Below, piece after piece: positions 1 to 8,432 of a stretch of DNA of 42,374 nucleotides. Source of the DNA: Thermotogae bacterium (GTDB lineage Bacteria; Thermotogota; Thermotogae; UBA12178); contig JAGGZV010000094.1 of assembly GCA_021161835.1 (NCBI GenBank), positions 1-42,374 of the forward strand. Reading direction: 5' to 3'. Position 1 is the first letter of the stretch, and each line of letters begins with the position of its first letter. The position numbers were made by a program, and so were the translations under genes. The notes under the pieces are model-generated. The model did not search any database, was not told the DNA's origin, and saw only the letters and a list, made by a program, of their open reading frames with translations.

Positions 1-794
1 AAGTAAAGATCAAAGAGTTTTTTGTCGAGTTCTTTGAGTTTACCAGATATGTTTTCAACGATTTTTATATCTCCCTGTCCCTTCATCATCGGATGTTGTT
101 GACCACCTGAAAGCTCCTCGACTTTCTTTTCAACATATTTGTGTAGCTCCCCCGACTCTATCCATCCATCTCCATCTTCGTCCGCCGCTCCTTTGAGACC
201 TTCTACAAGTGTTACCGTGAATATCCCTCCACTACCATCTGGCATTTCTCTTGAGATTTCATTGCCCGTGCTCGATGTGATTATCACCTGACCTTTTCCA
301 GCACTGAGCGCTTCTTTCTCAACCCTGAGTGCTTTCAACGGACGCCCCTTCACTATCGAGCCCGAATAACATGCATCTATCAGCCAGACCATGCGTACCT
401 CGGAGGGAATATATTTCTTCAATCTCGAAAACGGTATCCATGTAAACTCATCTTCAGGATCTGCACCGGAAGGAATGAAGTAAAACTGCCCTTCATGGCT
501 TATCCCATGTCCCGCATAGTAAAAAATGAGAGTTTCTCCTTCCTCTGCAGATCTCGCCCATCTCTTGAATTCCCTCGCAAAATCATCGTATCCAGGATTT
601 TCAACCACCTTCACCATAGCTCCAGGAATCGATTGAATCGCTGTCTTCATGTTCATGGCGTCTTTTTTAGCAAAAGGAAGAGGAATTATCCCAGGATCTT
701 TGTACTCCGAAACGTAAACTATCAACGCTTTGACCGAAGCAAAAGATATGGTCGCAAGTATGATCATCAAAATCAAAGCAACCCTTTTGATCAA
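1..794 (-). CDS. Caspase-like (peptidase C14 family) protein, 3' end beyond window
   Basis: Partial gene read on the minus strand; its C-terminus lies beyond position 1. I chose the TTG at 794 because GAGGG lies about 10 bases upstream; an in-frame GTG at 803 is possible but too close to that box. A short hydrophobic N-terminus (LILMIILATISFA) looks like a signal peptide or membrane anchor. The caspase-fold dyad is visible: His in YYAGHGISHEG and Cys in LIDACYSGS. After the catalytic part comes DEDGDGWIESGE, which fits the EF-hand loop pattern DxDxDGxIxxxE, so Ca2+ may bind. Family members cleave after Arg/Lys or Asp; the substrate here is unknown. It is divergent from the patatin gene and has its own promoter. 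The family assignment is firm; the role is not known. Confidence 0.85.
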   Translation of the reverse strand, partial: MIKRVALILMIILATISFASVKALIVYVSEYKDPGIIPLPFAKKDAMNMKTAIQSIPGAMVKVVENPGYDDFAREFKRWARSAEEGETLIFYYAGHGISHEGQFYFIPSGADPEDEFTWIPFSRLKKYIPSEVRMVWLIDACYSGSIVKGRPLKALRVEKEALSAGKGQVIITSSTGNEISREMPDGSGGIFTVTLVEGLKGAADEDGDGWIESGELHKYVEKKVEELSGGQQHPMMKGQGDIKIVENISGKLKELDKKLFDLY

Positions 795-840
795 AGCTAT
801 CACACCCTCTTTGAAGAAAATATCGGGATTCTAATAAATT

Positions 841-869
841 ATTTTAGCAAACTGCTCGGAAATTTACAA
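841..869 (-). promoter_or_regulatory. Sigma-A-type promoter for the caspase-like gene
   Basis: On the minus strand TTGTAA (864-869) is followed after 17 bases by TAAAAT (841-846). Both hexamers are close to the TTGACA/TATAAT consensus at ideal spacing. Transcription would begin near 834, about 40 bases before the TTG start. This is inferred from sequence only. Confidence 0.6.
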
Positions 870-943
870 TCGCTTTTGCATGGCATCACGGATCTTCGAG
901 AGAAACTCACTTCACAGGCTTATAATAATCCGGGGAGATGTCC

Positions 944-1768
944 ATGAAAGCGCTGGTTCTTAGTGGTGGCGGCGCCAGGGGAGCCGCACACATTGGAGTG
1001 ATAAGAGCGCTGGAAGAAAGAGGATTCCGCCCTGATGCCATAGTGGGGGTCAGCATAGGCGCGCTCGTGGGAGCCGGATATGCCGTATTTGGTGAATGGA
1101 AACCTCTGTGGGAAGGAGCAGGAGAATTCTACAAAAAGGCCAACAAATTTTTCCCCTTCAAATCCGTCCCCGGTCTGAGATCGAGCGTGGCGATATTGGC
1201 AGGATGCCTGTACATGAATTTTTTCAAAGCTTTTCTGCCTTCGAAGATCTACTTTTCTATCGTAGAAAGGGCTTTCAGAGATATCAGGTTTGAATCCTTG
1301 AAAATTCCTCTCCATGTGGTTGTGTTCAATATAACAGAGGGAAAAACGGAGGTTTTCAATTCGGGGTCGCTGGTGCAGGCATTGAAGGCTTCCATGAGCA
1401 TACCGGGGATATTCACTCCGGTACGTTGTGGGAAAGGAATGTATGTGGATGGTGGAATAGTAAACAACCTGCCCTGCAATATTGCCAGAGAGATCGGAGC
1501 CGAATATGTGCTGGCGGTGGATGTAAGCGAAAGAGGTACACACCCTAACGTATACTCCTCCAGTGATCTGCTGAAAGCCATGGGATCGATACAGAACAAA
1601 ATCCTTATCGAGGAACGAAGACGGGAAGCCGATCTCTTGATCACCCCACCCGTTTCCAGTGTACACACTCTGGACTTTTCCCGATCTCTGAAACTGATGG
1701 AAGAAGCATATCAATACACGAGCGAACTCCTTAAACGTGTATCCGTCCCATCAGGGGGAGATAAATGA
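944..1768 (+). CDS. Patatin-like phospholipase (RssA/NTE family)
   Basis: A 274-residue predicted lipid acyl hydrolase. It has the glycine-rich oxyanion loop LSGGGARG (residues 6-13), the nucleophile elbow GVSIG (Ser37) and the DGG motif (Asp169), so the Ser-Asp dyad is intact. No signal peptide is seen, so it is probably a cytoplasmic or peripheral membrane enzyme acting on phospholipids or other acyl esters. The ATG at 944 is preferred over 938 because GGGGAG ends immediately before 938, leaving proper spacing only for 944. The next gene overlaps by ATGA and is a degenerate copy of the same fold, suggesting a paired complex. A TATAAT sequence at 921-926 lies very close to the start and is not convincing as a promoter. 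Confidence 0.9.
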   Translation: MKALVLSGGGARGAAHIGVIRALEERGFRPDAIVGVSIGALVGAGYAVFGEWKPLWEGAGEFYKKANKFFPFKSVPGLRSSVAILAGCLYMNFFKAFLPSKIYFSIVERAFRDIRFESLKIPLHVVVFNITEGKTEVFNSGSLVQALKASMSIPGIFTPVRCGKGMYVDGGIVNNLPCNIAREIGAEYVLAVDVSERGTHPNVYSSSDLLKAMGSIQNKILIEERRREADLLITPPVSSVHTLDFSRSLKLMEEAYQYTSELLKRVSVPSGGDK

Positions 1769-2502
1769 TGCTCGTGATAGCCGGAGGATTTGGAGCGCAG
1801 GGATTGAGTGCATGCGCGGCATTGGTACATCTCCCTATAACTCGCGTCAGGCTCGTATTGACTGGTTTGCCTGCATTCTACGCAGTTTCTTCAAAGTGTC
1901 TGGAAGATGAAGAAGCATTTCATAGAACGTTGATCGTTTTGAAGCGTTTCGCTAACTACTTTGAAGCCATTGGCTCTGTAGGTAAAACCCCTTCTGTCCT
2001 CGAAAGGGTGAAATACTGTTACAGATGGAACCGCAGAATTGCACTCTACGATTGGAATGATGTAGAGGATATTCTTCCCCCTTCTGTCGAGATCGAAGGA
2101 ATAGTATGTGAAGTGATGGATATAAAGGAGATGAAGATAAAAACTCTAACTGGCGATGCCAGAACAATGGCCATGGGAGCGCTATCCTTTCCAGGGCTCT
2201 TCCCACCAGCCAGATCGAGGTATGTGAATACAACCTATTTCTCCCAGATTCCCCTATCGACTTTGGAAGATGACGTGGTGGTACTCTGGAACATCATGAG
2301 ACCGAAATTAAAAAGTCCCAGCATGGACATTCTGCTGTTTTCAGCGATACTCTGGAGAGCGGAAGAACTCGCACGCCAGAAATTGAGGAAATTCAGAGTA
2401 CGTATGGTGGATTTACCTTCAGTGACATCCGCAGATATACATGATCCACGCGGTTTACTGGAAAAAGTCAGATTAATACTAAAAAACGATGGAGGCTTTT
2501 AA
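1765..2502 (+). CDS. Degenerate patatin-fold paralogue (probable pseudoenzyme)
   Basis: 245 residues, translationally coupled (ATGA) to the intact patatin. It resembles that protein along its length: the N-terminal glycine loop is AGGFGAQG (residues 6-13), and residues 139-150 read ALSFPGLFPPAR where the active enzyme has SMSIPGIFTPVR. Both catalytic sites are lost. The GVSIG elbow is replaced by VLTGLPA (31-37), with no Ser at the nucleophile position, and YVDGGIVNNLP by YVNTTYFSQIP (153-163), removing the Asp. The frame is open and the hydrophobic core pattern is kept, so this looks like a maintained non-catalytic partner rather than a decaying pseudogene. Its last codons form one arm of the acpP terminator. 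The function is unknown; a regulatory or scaffold subunit for the preceding lipase is an inference. Confidence 0.75.
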   Translation: MMLVIAGGFGAQGLSACAALVHLPITRVRLVLTGLPAFYAVSSKCLEDEEAFHRTLIVLKRFANYFEAIGSVGKTPSVLERVKYCYRWNRRIALYDWNDVEDILPPSVEIEGIVCEVMDIKEMKIKTLTGDARTMAMGALSFPGLFPPARSRYVNTTYFSQIPLSTLEDDVVVLWNIMRPKLKSPSMDILLFSAILWRAEELARQKLRKFRVRMVDLPSVTSADIHDPRGLLEKVRLILKNDGGF

Positions 2503-2512
2503 GCCTCCATCG
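2481..2512 (-). terminator. Intrinsic terminator of acpP, embedded in the convergent gene
   Basis: A perfect 12-bp inverted repeat (CGATGGAGGCTT at 2487-2498 and its complement at 2501-2512) is followed, read on the minus strand, by TTTTTT (complement of A2481-2486). The stem includes the last codons and the TAA stop of the patatin paralogue. On the plus strand no T-tract follows, so it should work mainly for acpP. Confidence 0.8.
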
Positions 2513-2553
2513 TGTGCATTCACACCCTGAATTCCTTTCCAGGCGCTCCTTCG

Positions 2554-2820
2554 TTACTCTTCGTCCTCAGTCCCCAGGGCGGATACAAGTTTGTTTACAA
2601 CGTCGCCGACCGTTTTGATCTTTTCCAGTTCCTCATCTTCCACACGCACACCGAATTCATCCTCGATAGCCATTGTTAAATCCACGAGATCCAGTGAATC
2701 GGCTCCCAGGTCTTCATCCAGTGTGGATTCTTCCGTTACCTCATCTTCTTCAACACCGAGTTTTTCCGATATGATGGTACGAACCTTTTCGAAAATTTCG
2801 TCTCTGTCCACCTTCTTCAC
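2554..2820 (-). CDS. acpP: Acyl carrier protein
   Basis: 88 residues, very acidic, the usual ACP size. The phosphopantetheine site is DSLDLV within [11 protein letters not shown], and the preceding helix and flanking [10 protein letters not shown] segment are typical. It carries acyl chains in fatty-acid synthesis. The GTG start at 2820 has AAGG(TGG) just upstream. It stands alone rather than in a fab cluster and converges on the patatin pair, which is a suggestive lipid neighbourhood but not the same transcript. The 185 bases between this start and argS must hold divergent promoters. I see only weak candidates, such as TATACT at 2956-2961 facing argS. Confidence 0.95.
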   Translation of the reverse strand: MKKVDRDEIFEKVRTIISEKLGVEEDEVTEESTLDEDLGADSLDLVDLTMAIEDEFGVRVEDEELEKIKTVGDVVNKLVSALGTEDEE

Positions 2821-3005
2821 CCCACCTTCGATATCGGTCTTTCCGTATTATCACGATATAAGGATAACATTTTTTTGCGGCAGCGTTACAAATTCGAATT
2901 CATCGTTCCTTATGGCGCAACTAAAACCCCTGATGATTTTCACGATACCATGGTTTATACTTTCAAAAGATGGGAACAGTTGGATCGAAGGATGGAGGTG
3001 TGGGA

Positions 3006-4643
3006 ATGCTGGTCGACAAAGTGCGGGATAAGATAAAAAGCGTTCTGGATAAATTCGGAGAAGAACTTGAAAGCTTCAAGGTCGAGAGAGCACCTGAGAA
3101 TTTCGGAGAATTAGCGTCCAACGTGGCTTTCCTGCTGGCAAAGAAATTGAAGAAGAATCCCCGGGAAATAGCAGAAAGAATAGCTCTTGAGTTCGAAAAA
3201 GATGAGAGTTTCGATAAATGCGAGGTTGCCGGGCCGGGTTTCCTCAATTTCGTGCTATCAAGGTCAGAGCATGTGAAGGTAATAGAAAAGATTCTCGACG
3301 AAGGTGAGAATTACGGGCGATCTGAAAAGAAACACATGAAGGTACAGTTCGAATTTGCCAGCGCTAATCCCACCGGACCGCTCACGGTGGGACACGGTCG
3401 TCAGGCCGTTATAGGGGATGTGCTTTCCAGAATATATTCCTTTCTGGGATATGAGGTTCAAAAAGAAATGTACATCAACGATGCTGGAAGGCAGATCGAT
3501 CTCCTGGGATACTCACTGTGGATACGTTACAACCAGCTGCTGGGAGTTGAAGGCCTGGAAATACCCGAAGATGGTTACAGAGGAGAATATCTTGTGGATA
3601 TGGCCAGAGAATTGATAGAAGAAATCGGTGAAAGGTATAAAAACGTGTGGAATGATGAAGTCAGAGAATTTTTCAAATCCTACGCACTCGAAAGAAACTT
3701 GAAGTCCATGAAGGCAACGTTGAAACGTCTGGGGATAGAGTTCGACAACTATTTCAGCGAGAAGAGCCTGATAGAAGATGGCACGGTGGATGAGGTGCTC
3801 AGGATCCTGAACGAGAAAGGCCACATCTACGAAAAAGACGGAGCAGTATGGTTCAGAGCCTCCAATTTCATCGATGATTCGGACAAAGTACTGGTGAAAT
3901 CAGACGGCTCCTTCACATATTTTCTCACGGACATAGCCTATCACCTGAACAAATTTCGACGGGGTTTCGACAGAATATACGATATATTTGGCAGCGATCA
4001 TCATGGACATGAACCCAGATTGCAGGCTGCTTTGAAGGCACTCGGAATACCCGATGGATTCTTAAAGGTGATCTTCCATCAGTATGTGACACTCAAAAGG
4101 GGTAGGGAAATAGTTAAGATGTCGACACGAAAAGGTGAGTTTGTAACGCTCGATGAGCTCATAGACGCCGTTGGAGTGGATGCTGTACGCTATTTCTTTT
4201 GCATGATGGATCCCAATACACATCTGAATTTCGACATGGAATTGGCCACAAAAAAGAGTGAGGACAATCCCGTTTACTACATCCAGTATTCTTACGCCCG
4301 AATAAGAAGTATTTTCAGGAAGTCCGAAGAAAAAGGCATAAAGTTTGAACCGGGGAAGGGATTGGAAAAACTGGGTAATTCCAAGGAACGGACCCTAACA
4401 TTATCATTGGCGTTCTTTCCCCAGGCACTGGAGGAAGCTGCGGAAGAATTCGCTCCGAACAAGCTGACCAACTATCTCGTCGATCTGGCAGCCCGGTTTC
4501 ACTCGTTTTATACCGAGAATGTCGTACTGGATCCTGAAAATCCCGAGCTGAGTCAGGGACGTTTGAATCTTTGCAAGGCTGTTGAAATAGTGATGAGAAA
4601 CGCTTTGAACCTGCTCGGCGTTTCATGCCCTGAACGGATGTGA
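3006..4643 (+). CDS. argS: Arginyl-tRNA synthetase
   Basis: 545-residue class I aminoacyl-tRNA synthetase charging tRNA-Arg. It has an N-terminal Add-1-type domain, the HIGH-like sequence in [15 protein letters not shown], and the KMSKS equivalent KMSTRKGEF. The C-terminal anticodon-binding helical domain ends in PERM, typical of ArgS. The ATG at 3006 is chosen because GGAGGTG (2994-3000) lies 5 bases before it; a reading from 2970 has no ribosome site. The length is normal for the family. It heads the long plus-strand gene run. Confidence 0.96.
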   Translation: MLVDKVRDKIKSVLDKFGEELESFKVERAPENFGELASNVAFLLAKKLKKNPREIAERIALEFEKDESFDKCEVAGPGFLNFVLSRSEHVKVIEKILDEGENYGRSEKKHMKVQFEFASANPTGPLTVGHGRQAVIGDVLSRIYSFLGYEVQKEMYINDAGRQIDLLGYSLWIRYNQLLGVEGLEIPEDGYRGEYLVDMARELIEEIGERYKNVWNDEVREFFKSYALERNLKSMKATLKRLGIEFDNYFSEKSLIEDGTVDEVLRILNEKGHIYEKDGAVWFRASNFIDDSDKVLVKSDGSFTYFLTDIAYHLNKFRRGFDRIYDIFGSDHHGHEPRLQAALKALGIPDGFLKVIFHQYVTLKRGREIVKMSTRKGEFVTLDELIDAVGVDAVRYFFCMMDPNTHLNFDMELATKKSEDNPVYYIQYSYARIRSIFRKSEEKGIKFEPGKGLEKLGNSKERTLTLSLAFFPQALEEAAEEFAPNKLTNYLVDLAARFHSFYTENVVLDPENPELSQGRLNLCKAVEIVMRNALNLLGVSCPERM

Positions 4644-4649
4644 TCACGT

Positions 4650-5957
4650 ATGGCGGACATGAAAGTGGTTGTTGAAAAGCTCGTCGCGGGTGGCTATTCT
4701 CTGGCACATCTGCCGAACAACAAAGCGGTGCTGCTGGATGGAGGGTATCCCGACGAGTTCGTTGAGATACAGATAGACAGAGAAAAAAAAGATCTCGCCT
4801 TCGGACGGGTCACGAAGGTGCTTACACCTTCGCAAAAGCGTCGTAAACCGCGCTGTAAGCACTTTGGTGAATGTGGAGGATGCAGATGGCAGGACATAGA
4901 ATACTCCTATCAGCTGGACATGAAGCGCGAAATTTTGAGGGAACAATTTTTCAGAATAGCGCACATGGATGTAGAAGTGGAAAAAGTGGAAGCATCGCCA
5001 AACGAGTTCGAATACCGGAATATAGCAGAATTCACTTTTCAGGCGAGGAAGCTGGGATTCAAAAGATGGCGTTCCAGCTCTGTGGTGGACATTAAAAGAT
5101 GCTGGATATGTCCCAAAACGTTCAGTGATATAGCAAGAAGAATGAGAGAGATCGTGGAAATATTGAATCTGCCCATATACAACTGGAAAAGTAGCGAAGG
5201 GGTTTTGAAACATCTTGTCCTACGTCAAAATTCCAGGGGTGATCTGATGATAATCATCGTTACCAAAACGGAGCATCTCCCGAACTCACGCGAGATCACG
5301 AGACTGATGACACGACATTTTCCAGCTGCCTCCATCGTACATCTCATGAATGCGAAAGATTCCATCGTTTTGAGAGGACCATACAGGATACTGAAAGGTG
5401 AGGGGGTTATAACTGAAGAAACAGATTGGTACACTTTTCAGATTCCTCCCACAGCTTTCTTCCAGGTAAATCTTCCCGTTGCCTTGAAAATGGCCGAATA
5501 CGTTTACGAGGAAATACATCCCGATAAAAACGCTGTGCTTATCGATATGTACACCGGTGTAGGATTCCTGGCCATAAACTCCTCTCATGGATTCAGGAAA
5601 GTGCTGGGCGTGGATTCCAACAGAGTCGCGATAAAAGCTGCTGTTTCCAATGCGAACATTAACAGGGTCAGGAATGTGGAATTTGTGAATCAAGATGTGG
5701 AAGATTTCGCGACCAACATGCCGGAATGCGACAGAGTGATACTCGATCCACCACGACAGGGAATAAGTAAAAGGGTCCTGGAGAAAATAGTGGACAGGAG
5801 GCCAAAACGTGTACTCTACGTTGCGTGTGATACCGCTTCCCTGGCACGGGATGTGAGGAAATTCGTGGATGCAGGATACAAATTGGAAAAGCTCGCCATA
5901 TTTGATATGTTCCCACAAACGCATCACATCGAGACCGTCGCGACGTTAACGATGTGA
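4650..5957 (+). CDS. rlmD: 23S rRNA (uracil-5-)-methyltransferase, RumA/RlmD family
   Basis: 435 residues. It starts with a TRAM-type RNA-binding domain (about 1-60), then an iron-sulfur motif CKHFGECGGC (C-x5-C-x2-C) with a possible fourth ligand in the CWICPKT region. The C-terminal half is a Rossmann methylase with DPPRQGISK and the catalytic Cys in YVACDTASLARD; HHIETVATL near the end holds the general-base Glu. The family methylates C5 of specific uridines in 23S rRNA or tRNA using SAM; which site applies here cannot be read from sequence. It begins 6 bases after argS with only a weak ribosome site, so translational coupling is likely. Confidence 0.88.
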   Translation: MADMKVVVEKLVAGGYSLAHLPNNKAVLLDGGYPDEFVEIQIDREKKDLAFGRVTKVLTPSQKRRKPRCKHFGECGGCRWQDIEYSYQLDMKREILREQFFRIAHMDVEVEKVEASPNEFEYRNIAEFTFQARKLGFKRWRSSSVVDIKRCWICPKTFSDIARRMREIVEILNLPIYNWKSSEGVLKHLVLRQNSRGDLMIIIVTKTEHLPNSREITRLMTRHFPAASIVHLMNAKDSIVLRGPYRILKGEGVITEETDWYTFQIPPTAFFQVNLPVALKMAEYVYEEIHPDKNAVLIDMYTGVGFLAINSSHGFRKVLGVDSNRVAIKAAVSNANINRVRNVEFVNQDVEDFATNMPECDRVILDPPRQGISKRVLEKIVDRRPKRVLYVACDTASLARDVRKFVDAGYKLEKLAIFDMFPQTHHIETVATLTM

Positions 5958-5975
5958 TTCCGGGGGGCCAGGAGC

Positions 5976-7148
5976 ATGAAGAAGGTCATCATGATCCGTT
6001 ATGGAGAAATAGGACTGAAAGGTCGCAATAGATCAGATTTCGAAAAGAGATTACTTGAAAATATAAAAACCACTTTTGGAAAAGAAGTCGACATTCACAT
6101 TCGACATAAAAGGTTGATACTTCCGGTGGTTGATGAAGAAACGTTGAAACTGTACGAACGTCTACGATTCGTTGCGGGTATCCAAAGCTATAGCCTGGCA
6201 TACATGACGGATCGTTCAAAAGACCAGATATTGAAAGCCATCATCGAACTCGTCGAGAACGAGAAAGACGGTGTGAGTACCTTCAAAGTGGAGACCAGAA
6301 GATCGTACAAGAAGTTTCCATGGAGTTCAATGGAATTCAGCGCCCTCATGGGTGAGGAAATATTAAAACGTTTTCCATATCTGAAGGTGAACCTGAAGGA
6401 ACCGGATCTTCTCATAGGTGTGGAGATACGCGAGGAGGGTGCATACGTATTCACCGAAAAAGCGAAAGGTATGGGTGGGTTGCCTGTTGGAAGCTCTGGA
6501 AAAGGAATGGTGCTACTCTCTGGCGGCATAGATAGTCCTGTGGCTGCGTGGATGATGATGAAACGTGGTGTTAGAATAGAAGCGGTTCACTTTGCCAGCC
6601 CACCGTATACAGGGGAACAGGCGAGAGAGAAGGTCTTTGATATTTGCAGAGTACTTGCGCGGTATTCTAATGGCTTTTTAACCCTCCACATAGTACCATT
6701 CACAAAATTGCAGCTTTCCATACACAGAAGCGTTCCTACGAAATACAGCCTGGTGGCCCAGCGAAGAGCCATGGTGAGGATAGCCGAAAAACTGGCGAGC
6801 CGCAGAAGAGCAGATGTACTGATAACTGGCGAGAATCTGGGGCAGGTGGGTTCACAAACCATAGAAAATATGAAGACCATATCCTCCGCAGCATCCATTA
6901 TGGTGTTGAGACCGCTGGTAGGGTTAGACAAGCAGGAAATCATAGCGTTGGCAAGAACACTGGAAACGTATGAAATATCGATAAGACCCTTTGAAGATTG
7001 TTGTACGATTTTCGTTCCCAAACATCCGGCCACCAGATCCACTCCAGAACTTCTGGAGAATCTTGAGAAGAACATACCAGATTACGAAAAGCTAATAGAG
7101 GAGGCAATAGAGAATGTTGAAACCTTCGATGTTGAAGCAGTTTGGTAA
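5976..7148 (+). CDS. thiI: tRNA 4-thiouridine synthetase ThiI
   Basis: 390 residues. It has an N-terminal ferredoxin-like plus THUMP region for tRNA binding and a PP-loop ATP pyrophosphatase site LLSGGIDSPVAAWMM. The conserved FEDCCTIFVPKHP follows near the C-terminus. There is no rhodanese domain, so this is the short form found in many bacteria and archaea. It adenylates U8 of tRNA for sulfur transfer; the short form may not serve thiamine synthesis. The ATG at 5976 follows a GGGGGGCCAGGAG purine-rich ribosome site. Confidence 0.94.
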   Translation: MKKVIMIRYGEIGLKGRNRSDFEKRLLENIKTTFGKEVDIHIRHKRLILPVVDEETLKLYERLRFVAGIQSYSLAYMTDRSKDQILKAIIELVENEKDGVSTFKVETRRSYKKFPWSSMEFSALMGEEILKRFPYLKVNLKEPDLLIGVEIREEGAYVFTEKAKGMGGLPVGSSGKGMVLLSGGIDSPVAAWMMMKRGVRIEAVHFASPPYTGEQAREKVFDICRVLARYSNGFLTLHIVPFTKLQLSIHRSVPTKYSLVAQRRAMVRIAEKLASRRRADVLITGENLGQVGSQTIENMKTISSAASIMVLRPLVGLDKQEIIALARTLETYEISIRPFEDCCTIFVPKHPATRSTPELLENLEKNIPDYEKLIEEAIENVETFDVEAVW

Positions 7149-7902
7149 TTTTCTGTATTCCCTGTTGATGAGTTTGTGGTTCTATGTAGCTTTCTTCAGC
7201 TATGTAATAATCTACGGCTCGTTCGTGGCATGGAGACAGAAAATACTCTCGAAAACCAGGGGTGAAAAAGCCGCAAGAGAATATCTCATCAACGAGGTTG
7301 CAAAATTCGGACGCAGGGCTTTCTCGTGGTTTGGAATAAAAGTGATTTGTATGGGTGAGGAAAACGTACCCAGAGAAAAGGAGGGTTACGTCATCATCGC
7401 CAACCATCTGAGTACCATGGATATACCACTCATTCTGGGATATGTAAATGGTGGCACGGCCTTCATAGCAAAGGCGGAGTTGAGCAAAGTACCAGGAGTA
7501 TCCCATTACACGAAAAAACTCGGAGGATTGTTCATAAAACGAGGCGATCCCAAGCAAACAGCAGGAGTTTTGAGGGTGATGGCCAGAGCTATAAGAGACG
7601 GGAAAGTATTCACCATATTTCCCGAAGGAACCAGGAGTCGTGATGGAAAAGTTGGACCTTTTCGAAAGGGAAGTCTGGCAATACCTTATAAACTCGGTGT
7701 AAAGGTGCTTCCCGTTTCAATATACGGTACCGGGAGAATAATGAAACCCCGATCACTTCTACTGAATCCAACCAGGGTGGGGATACACATTCACCCCATG
7801 ATCGACCCTGCCGATTTCGGGAGTGAAGAAGAGCTGCGAGAAAAAGTGCGTGAAGTTATAGTAAAGGGATGGGAAAGGTTGAGGAAGGAGGTGGAAAGAT
7901 GA
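7114..7902 (+). CDS. plsC: 1-acyl-sn-glycerol-3-phosphate acyltransferase (PlsC family)
   Basis: 262 residues. A hydrophobic N-terminal segment (about residues 12-38) should anchor it to the inner membrane. The acyltransferase motifs are NHLSTMD (H-x4-D catalytic pair), FIKRGD and FPEGTRSRDG. It transfers an acyl chain to lysophosphatidic acid to make phosphatidic acid. The start at 7114 has AGAGGAGG 9 bases upstream and lies 35 bp inside the end of thiI. The downstream nuclease start overlaps by ATGA, so the three genes are coupled in translation. Confidence 0.93.
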   Translation: MLKPSMLKQFGNFLYSLLMSLWFYVAFFSYVIIYGSFVAWRQKILSKTRGEKAAREYLINEVAKFGRRAFSWFGIKVICMGEENVPREKEGYVIIANHLSTMDIPLILGYVNGGTAFIAKAELSKVPGVSHYTKKLGGLFIKRGDPKQTAGVLRVMARAIRDGKVFTIFPEGTRSRDGKVGPFRKGSLAIPYKLGVKVLPVSIYGTGRIMKPRSLLLNPTRVGIHIHPMIDPADFGSEEELREKVREVIVKGWERLRKEVER

Positions 7903-8432
7903 AGCGTGTAATCGTGGAAGCCCTGGTTCTCGATAGGGTACATAACACACCCGTGGTATTGCTCAGAATAGAAAATACTAACAGGGTCTTACCCATATGG
8001 ATAGGATCCTGTGAAGCATTGGCGCTTTCCATGGCACTGGATGGAGTGGAATTTCCACGTCCTATGACACACGATCTTCTACTCAATGTTCTGGAAGCTC
8101 TGGATGCAAAACTTGAAAAGGTCATAATACACTCCATAAAAGACAACACCTATTACGCTTCCCTGATACTGAAAGATCTTTCGTATGGTGAAGATGAGGA
8201 TGCACCATACATCGAAGTGGATGCTAGACCATCGGATTCCATAGTTCTTGCCACGAAAAAAGGTGTTCCCATATATGTGAGCAATGAACTGGTGCTGGAA
8301 AACTCCATAGAATATACCGCTCAGGATGAAGAGAAAGAGCAATTCAAAGAGTTCGTCGATAAACTGGATATAGATCAATTTCGAAGACTCGTCAAGGACG
8401 AGCAGAGTGAAGATGATGAACGAAGTGGATGA
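7899..8432 (+). CDS. Bifunctional nuclease family protein (DUF151)
   Basis: 177 residues from the ATG at 7899, which has GGAGGTGG four bases before it; a reading from 7869 lacks this support. The N-terminal two thirds match the DUF151 fold (VLPIWIGSCEALAL, DARPSDSIVLA). Members, including a T. maritima protein of known structure, have been described as nucleases; physiological roles are poorly known. The last ~50 residues are charged (UVR-like helical tail EEKEQFKEFVDKL). The start overlaps plsC by ATGA, and its end overlaps the polyprenyl synthase by 26 bp. Confidence 0.9.
   Translation: MKRVIVEALVLDRVHNTPVVLLRIENTNRVLPIWIGSCEALALSMALDGVEFPRPMTHDLLLNVLEALDAKLEKVIIHSIKDNTYYASLILKDLSYGEDEDAPYIEVDARPSDSIVLATKKGVPIYVSNELVLENSIEYTAQDEEKEQFKEFVDKLDIDQFRRLVKDEQSEDDERSG

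Noticed and set aside
921-926. TATAAT upstream of the patatin gene as a promoter.
   Set aside because: The transcript would begin inside the ribosome-binding site and there is no -35 box at proper spacing.
1-2502. Caspase-like protease plus patatin pair as an antiphage defence system.
   Set aside because: The two are divergent with separate promoters, and no sensor, nucleotide cyclase, gasdermin or mobile element is present; the context is housekeeping.
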